The notes under the pieces were generated by a model. The model was not told the origin of the DNA. It worked only from the letters and a program-made list of their open reading frames with translations, and made no database searches. Shown in pieces: positions 4,952 to 6,256 of a stretch of DNA of 6,256 bases (its first letter is position 1; each line of letters begins with the position of its first letter). The translations under genes and the position numbers were made by a program. This stretch comes from DAOTZU01 sp034433995 (GTDB lineage: Bacteria; Chloroflexota; Anaerolineae; UBA1429), in the NCBI GenBank assembly GCA_034433995.1, contig DAOTZU010000061.1, positions 1 to 6,256 on the forward strand. The letters are read 5' to 3'.

Positions 4952-6256
4952 ATGAGCGCCATCAACCTTGTCCCTGCCACCGATTTCATTCGTGAGATTA
5001 TCAATGAGGATCTGCGGAGCGGCCGTTTCGACCATGTGCATACCCGCTTCCCGCCCGAGCCCAACGGGTATCTGCACATCGGCCATGCCAAAGCCATCTG
5101 CATTGATTTCGGCATCGCCGCCGATTATGGCGGGCTGTGTAACCTGCGCTTCGACGATACCAACCCCGTCAAAGAGGATGTGGAATACGTCGAGGCGATC
5201 CAGGAGGACATCCGCTGGTTGGGTTACGATTGGGGCGATCGCCTGTTCTACGCCTCCGACTATTTTGAGCAGCTTTATGACTTGGCCGTGCAATTGATCA
5301 AAAAGGGCAAGGCGTACGTCTGCGATCTGAGCCCGGAGGAGATTCGCGCCTATCGTGGCACCTTGACCGAGCCGGGCCGGGAGAGCCCCTATCGCAACCG
5401 CACGGTGGAGGAGAATTTGGACCTCTTCCGCCGCATGCGCGAGGGCGAATTCCCGGAGGGTTCTCGCACCCTGCGGGCCAAGATCGACATGGCCTCGCCC
5501 AACATCGTCCTGCGCGATCCGGTGATGTATCGCATCTTGAAGGCGCCCCACCACCGCACCGGCACCAAGTGGTGCATCTATCCCACGTACGATTGGGCCC
5601 ACGGCCAGTGCGATGCCCTGGAGGGGATCACCCATTCGCTGTGCTCGCTGGAATACGAGATCCATCGCCCCCTGTACGATTGGTTCCTGGACCAGCTCGG
5701 CATCCATCATCCGCGGCAGATCGAGTTTGCGCGGCTCAACCTCTCCCACACTGCCCTCAGCAAACGCAAGCTCCGCCGCATGGTGGAGGAGGGGATCGTC
5801 TCGGGCTGGGACGATCCGCGCATGCCCACCTTGCGCGGTCTGCGGCGACGGGGGTATACGCCGGAGGCGATCCATGACTTTATCCGGCAGATCGGCGTGG
5901 CCAAGACCGATAGCGTGGTGGATATCGCCCTCCTGGAGCATTGCATCCGCGAGGACTTGAACAAGCGCGCGCCGCGGGTGATGGCGGTGTTGCGCCCGCT
6001 CAAGGTGGTGTTGGATAACTATCCGGAGGGGTTGGTGGAGGAGTTGCCCGCCATCAACAACCCGGAGGATCCCTCCATGGGCACACGCCCTGTTCCCTTT
6101 TCCCGCGTGCTCTATATCGAGCGCGACGATTTCCGCCAGGACCCGCCCAAGGGTTACTTCCGCCTGGCGCCGGGGCGGGAGGTGCGTCTGCGCTATGCCT
6201 ACTTTATCCGGTGTGAGCGGGTGGTGAAAGACGAGCGCGGCGAGATCGTGGAGCTG
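4952..6256 (+). CDS. glnS: Glutaminyl-tRNA synthetase, 3' truncated by window edge
   Basis: GlnRS, a class I synthetase, attaches glutamine to tRNA-Gln in the cytoplasm. The 435 residues visible run through the catalytic domain into the anticodon-binding beta-barrels. Landmarks are RFPPEPNGYLHIGHAK (HIGH motif at 42-45), LRFDDTNP (66-72), RAKIDMASPNIVLRDPV (175-191), GTKWCIYPTYDWAHGQCDALEGITHSLCSLE (204-234) and SKRKL (270-274), which is the KMSKS-type loop preceded by AL. The CDALEGITHSLCSLEY and HRPLYDW residues follow the GlnRS rather than the bacterial GluRS pattern. From the roughly 550-residue E. coli enzyme, about 110-120 residues should be missing. ATG 4952 is supported by GGAG (4941-4944) 7 bases upstream and by the promoter at 4891-4919; ATG 4933 is out of frame. 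The gene is divergent from the TPR gene. A glnS gene implies direct glutamine charging, in contrast to the many bacteria that rely only on the GatCAB amidotransferase. Confidence 0.96.
   Translation, partial: MSAINLVPATDFIREIINEDLRSGRFDHVHTRFPPEPNGYLHIGHAKAICIDFGIAADYGGLCNLRFDDTNPVKEDVEYVEAIQEDIRWLGYDWGDRLFYASDYFEQLYDLAVQLIKKGKAYVCDLSPEEIRAYRGTLTEPGRESPYRNRTVEENLDLFRRMREGEFPEGSRTLRAKIDMASPNIVLRDPVMYRILKAPHHRTGTKWCIYPTYDWAHGQCDALEGITHSLCSLEYEIHRPLYDWFLDQLGIHHPRQIEFARLNLSHTALSKRKLRRMVEEGIVSGWDDPRMPTLRGLRRRGYTPEAIHDFIRQIGVAKTDSVVDIALLEHCIREDLNKRAPRVMAVLRPLKVVLDNYPEGLVEELPAINNPEDPSMGTRPVPFSRVLYIERDDFRQDPPKGYFRLAPGREVRLRYAYFIRCERVVKDERGEIVEL

Noticed and set aside
4931..5941. 336-codon minus-strand frame inside glnS
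   Set aside because: It is a shadow of the unmistakable GlnRS frame on the plus strand, which is open without a stop from 4952 to the window end.

Overview
The window looks like ordinary chromosome from a GC-rich bacterium, interrupted by one insertion sequence. I favour the Chloroflexota (Anaerolineae-like). The reasons are a RodZ-type protein with a long Pro/Thr/Ser linker, a LamG-like domain ending in a typical 'FDNFRVW' motif, and the general GC-rich codon use. This assignment is inference from style, not from a marker gene.

Layout, left to right. (1) Positions 1-171 hold the last 56 codons of a gene for a probable extracellular beta-sandwich (LamG-like) protein, followed by a terminator-like hairpin at 173-191. 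(2) Positions 197-2022 are an apparently intact IS1182-family insertion sequence with one 526-codon transposase. It is flanked by CTAG on both sides and ends in imperfect inverted repeats. (3) 2023-2955 (minus) is a RodZ-like membrane protein with an N-terminal helix-turn-helix. Its TAG stop is made from the right-hand CTAG. (4) 2956-3155 is a divergent regulatory region with a near-consensus promoter on each strand and a 36-bp perfect, nested inverted repeat between them. (5) 3156-3503 (plus) is rsfS, the ribosomal silencing factor, probably starting at CTG. (6) 3516-4772 (minus) is a TPR-repeat protein of unknown function, convergent with rsfS. (7) 4773-4951 is a second divergent control region with two good sigma70-type promoters. 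(8) From 4952 to the window end is glnS, glutaminyl-tRNA synthetase, cut off after 435 codons.

The host genes are housekeeping or cell-organisation functions: translation (RsfS, GlnRS), cell shape or envelope (RodZ-like) and a TPR scaffold. They alternate in strand, so they are single transcription units rather than one operon. Five of the six genes have a readable ribosome binding site or promoter.

I found no CRISPR, tRNA, rRNA, toxin-antitoxin or defence system, and no convincing undescribed system. The points most worth a second look are the precise IS insertion between a shared terminator and a stop codon, the nested palindrome between the divergent rodZ-like and rsfS promoters, and the likely CTG start of rsfS.
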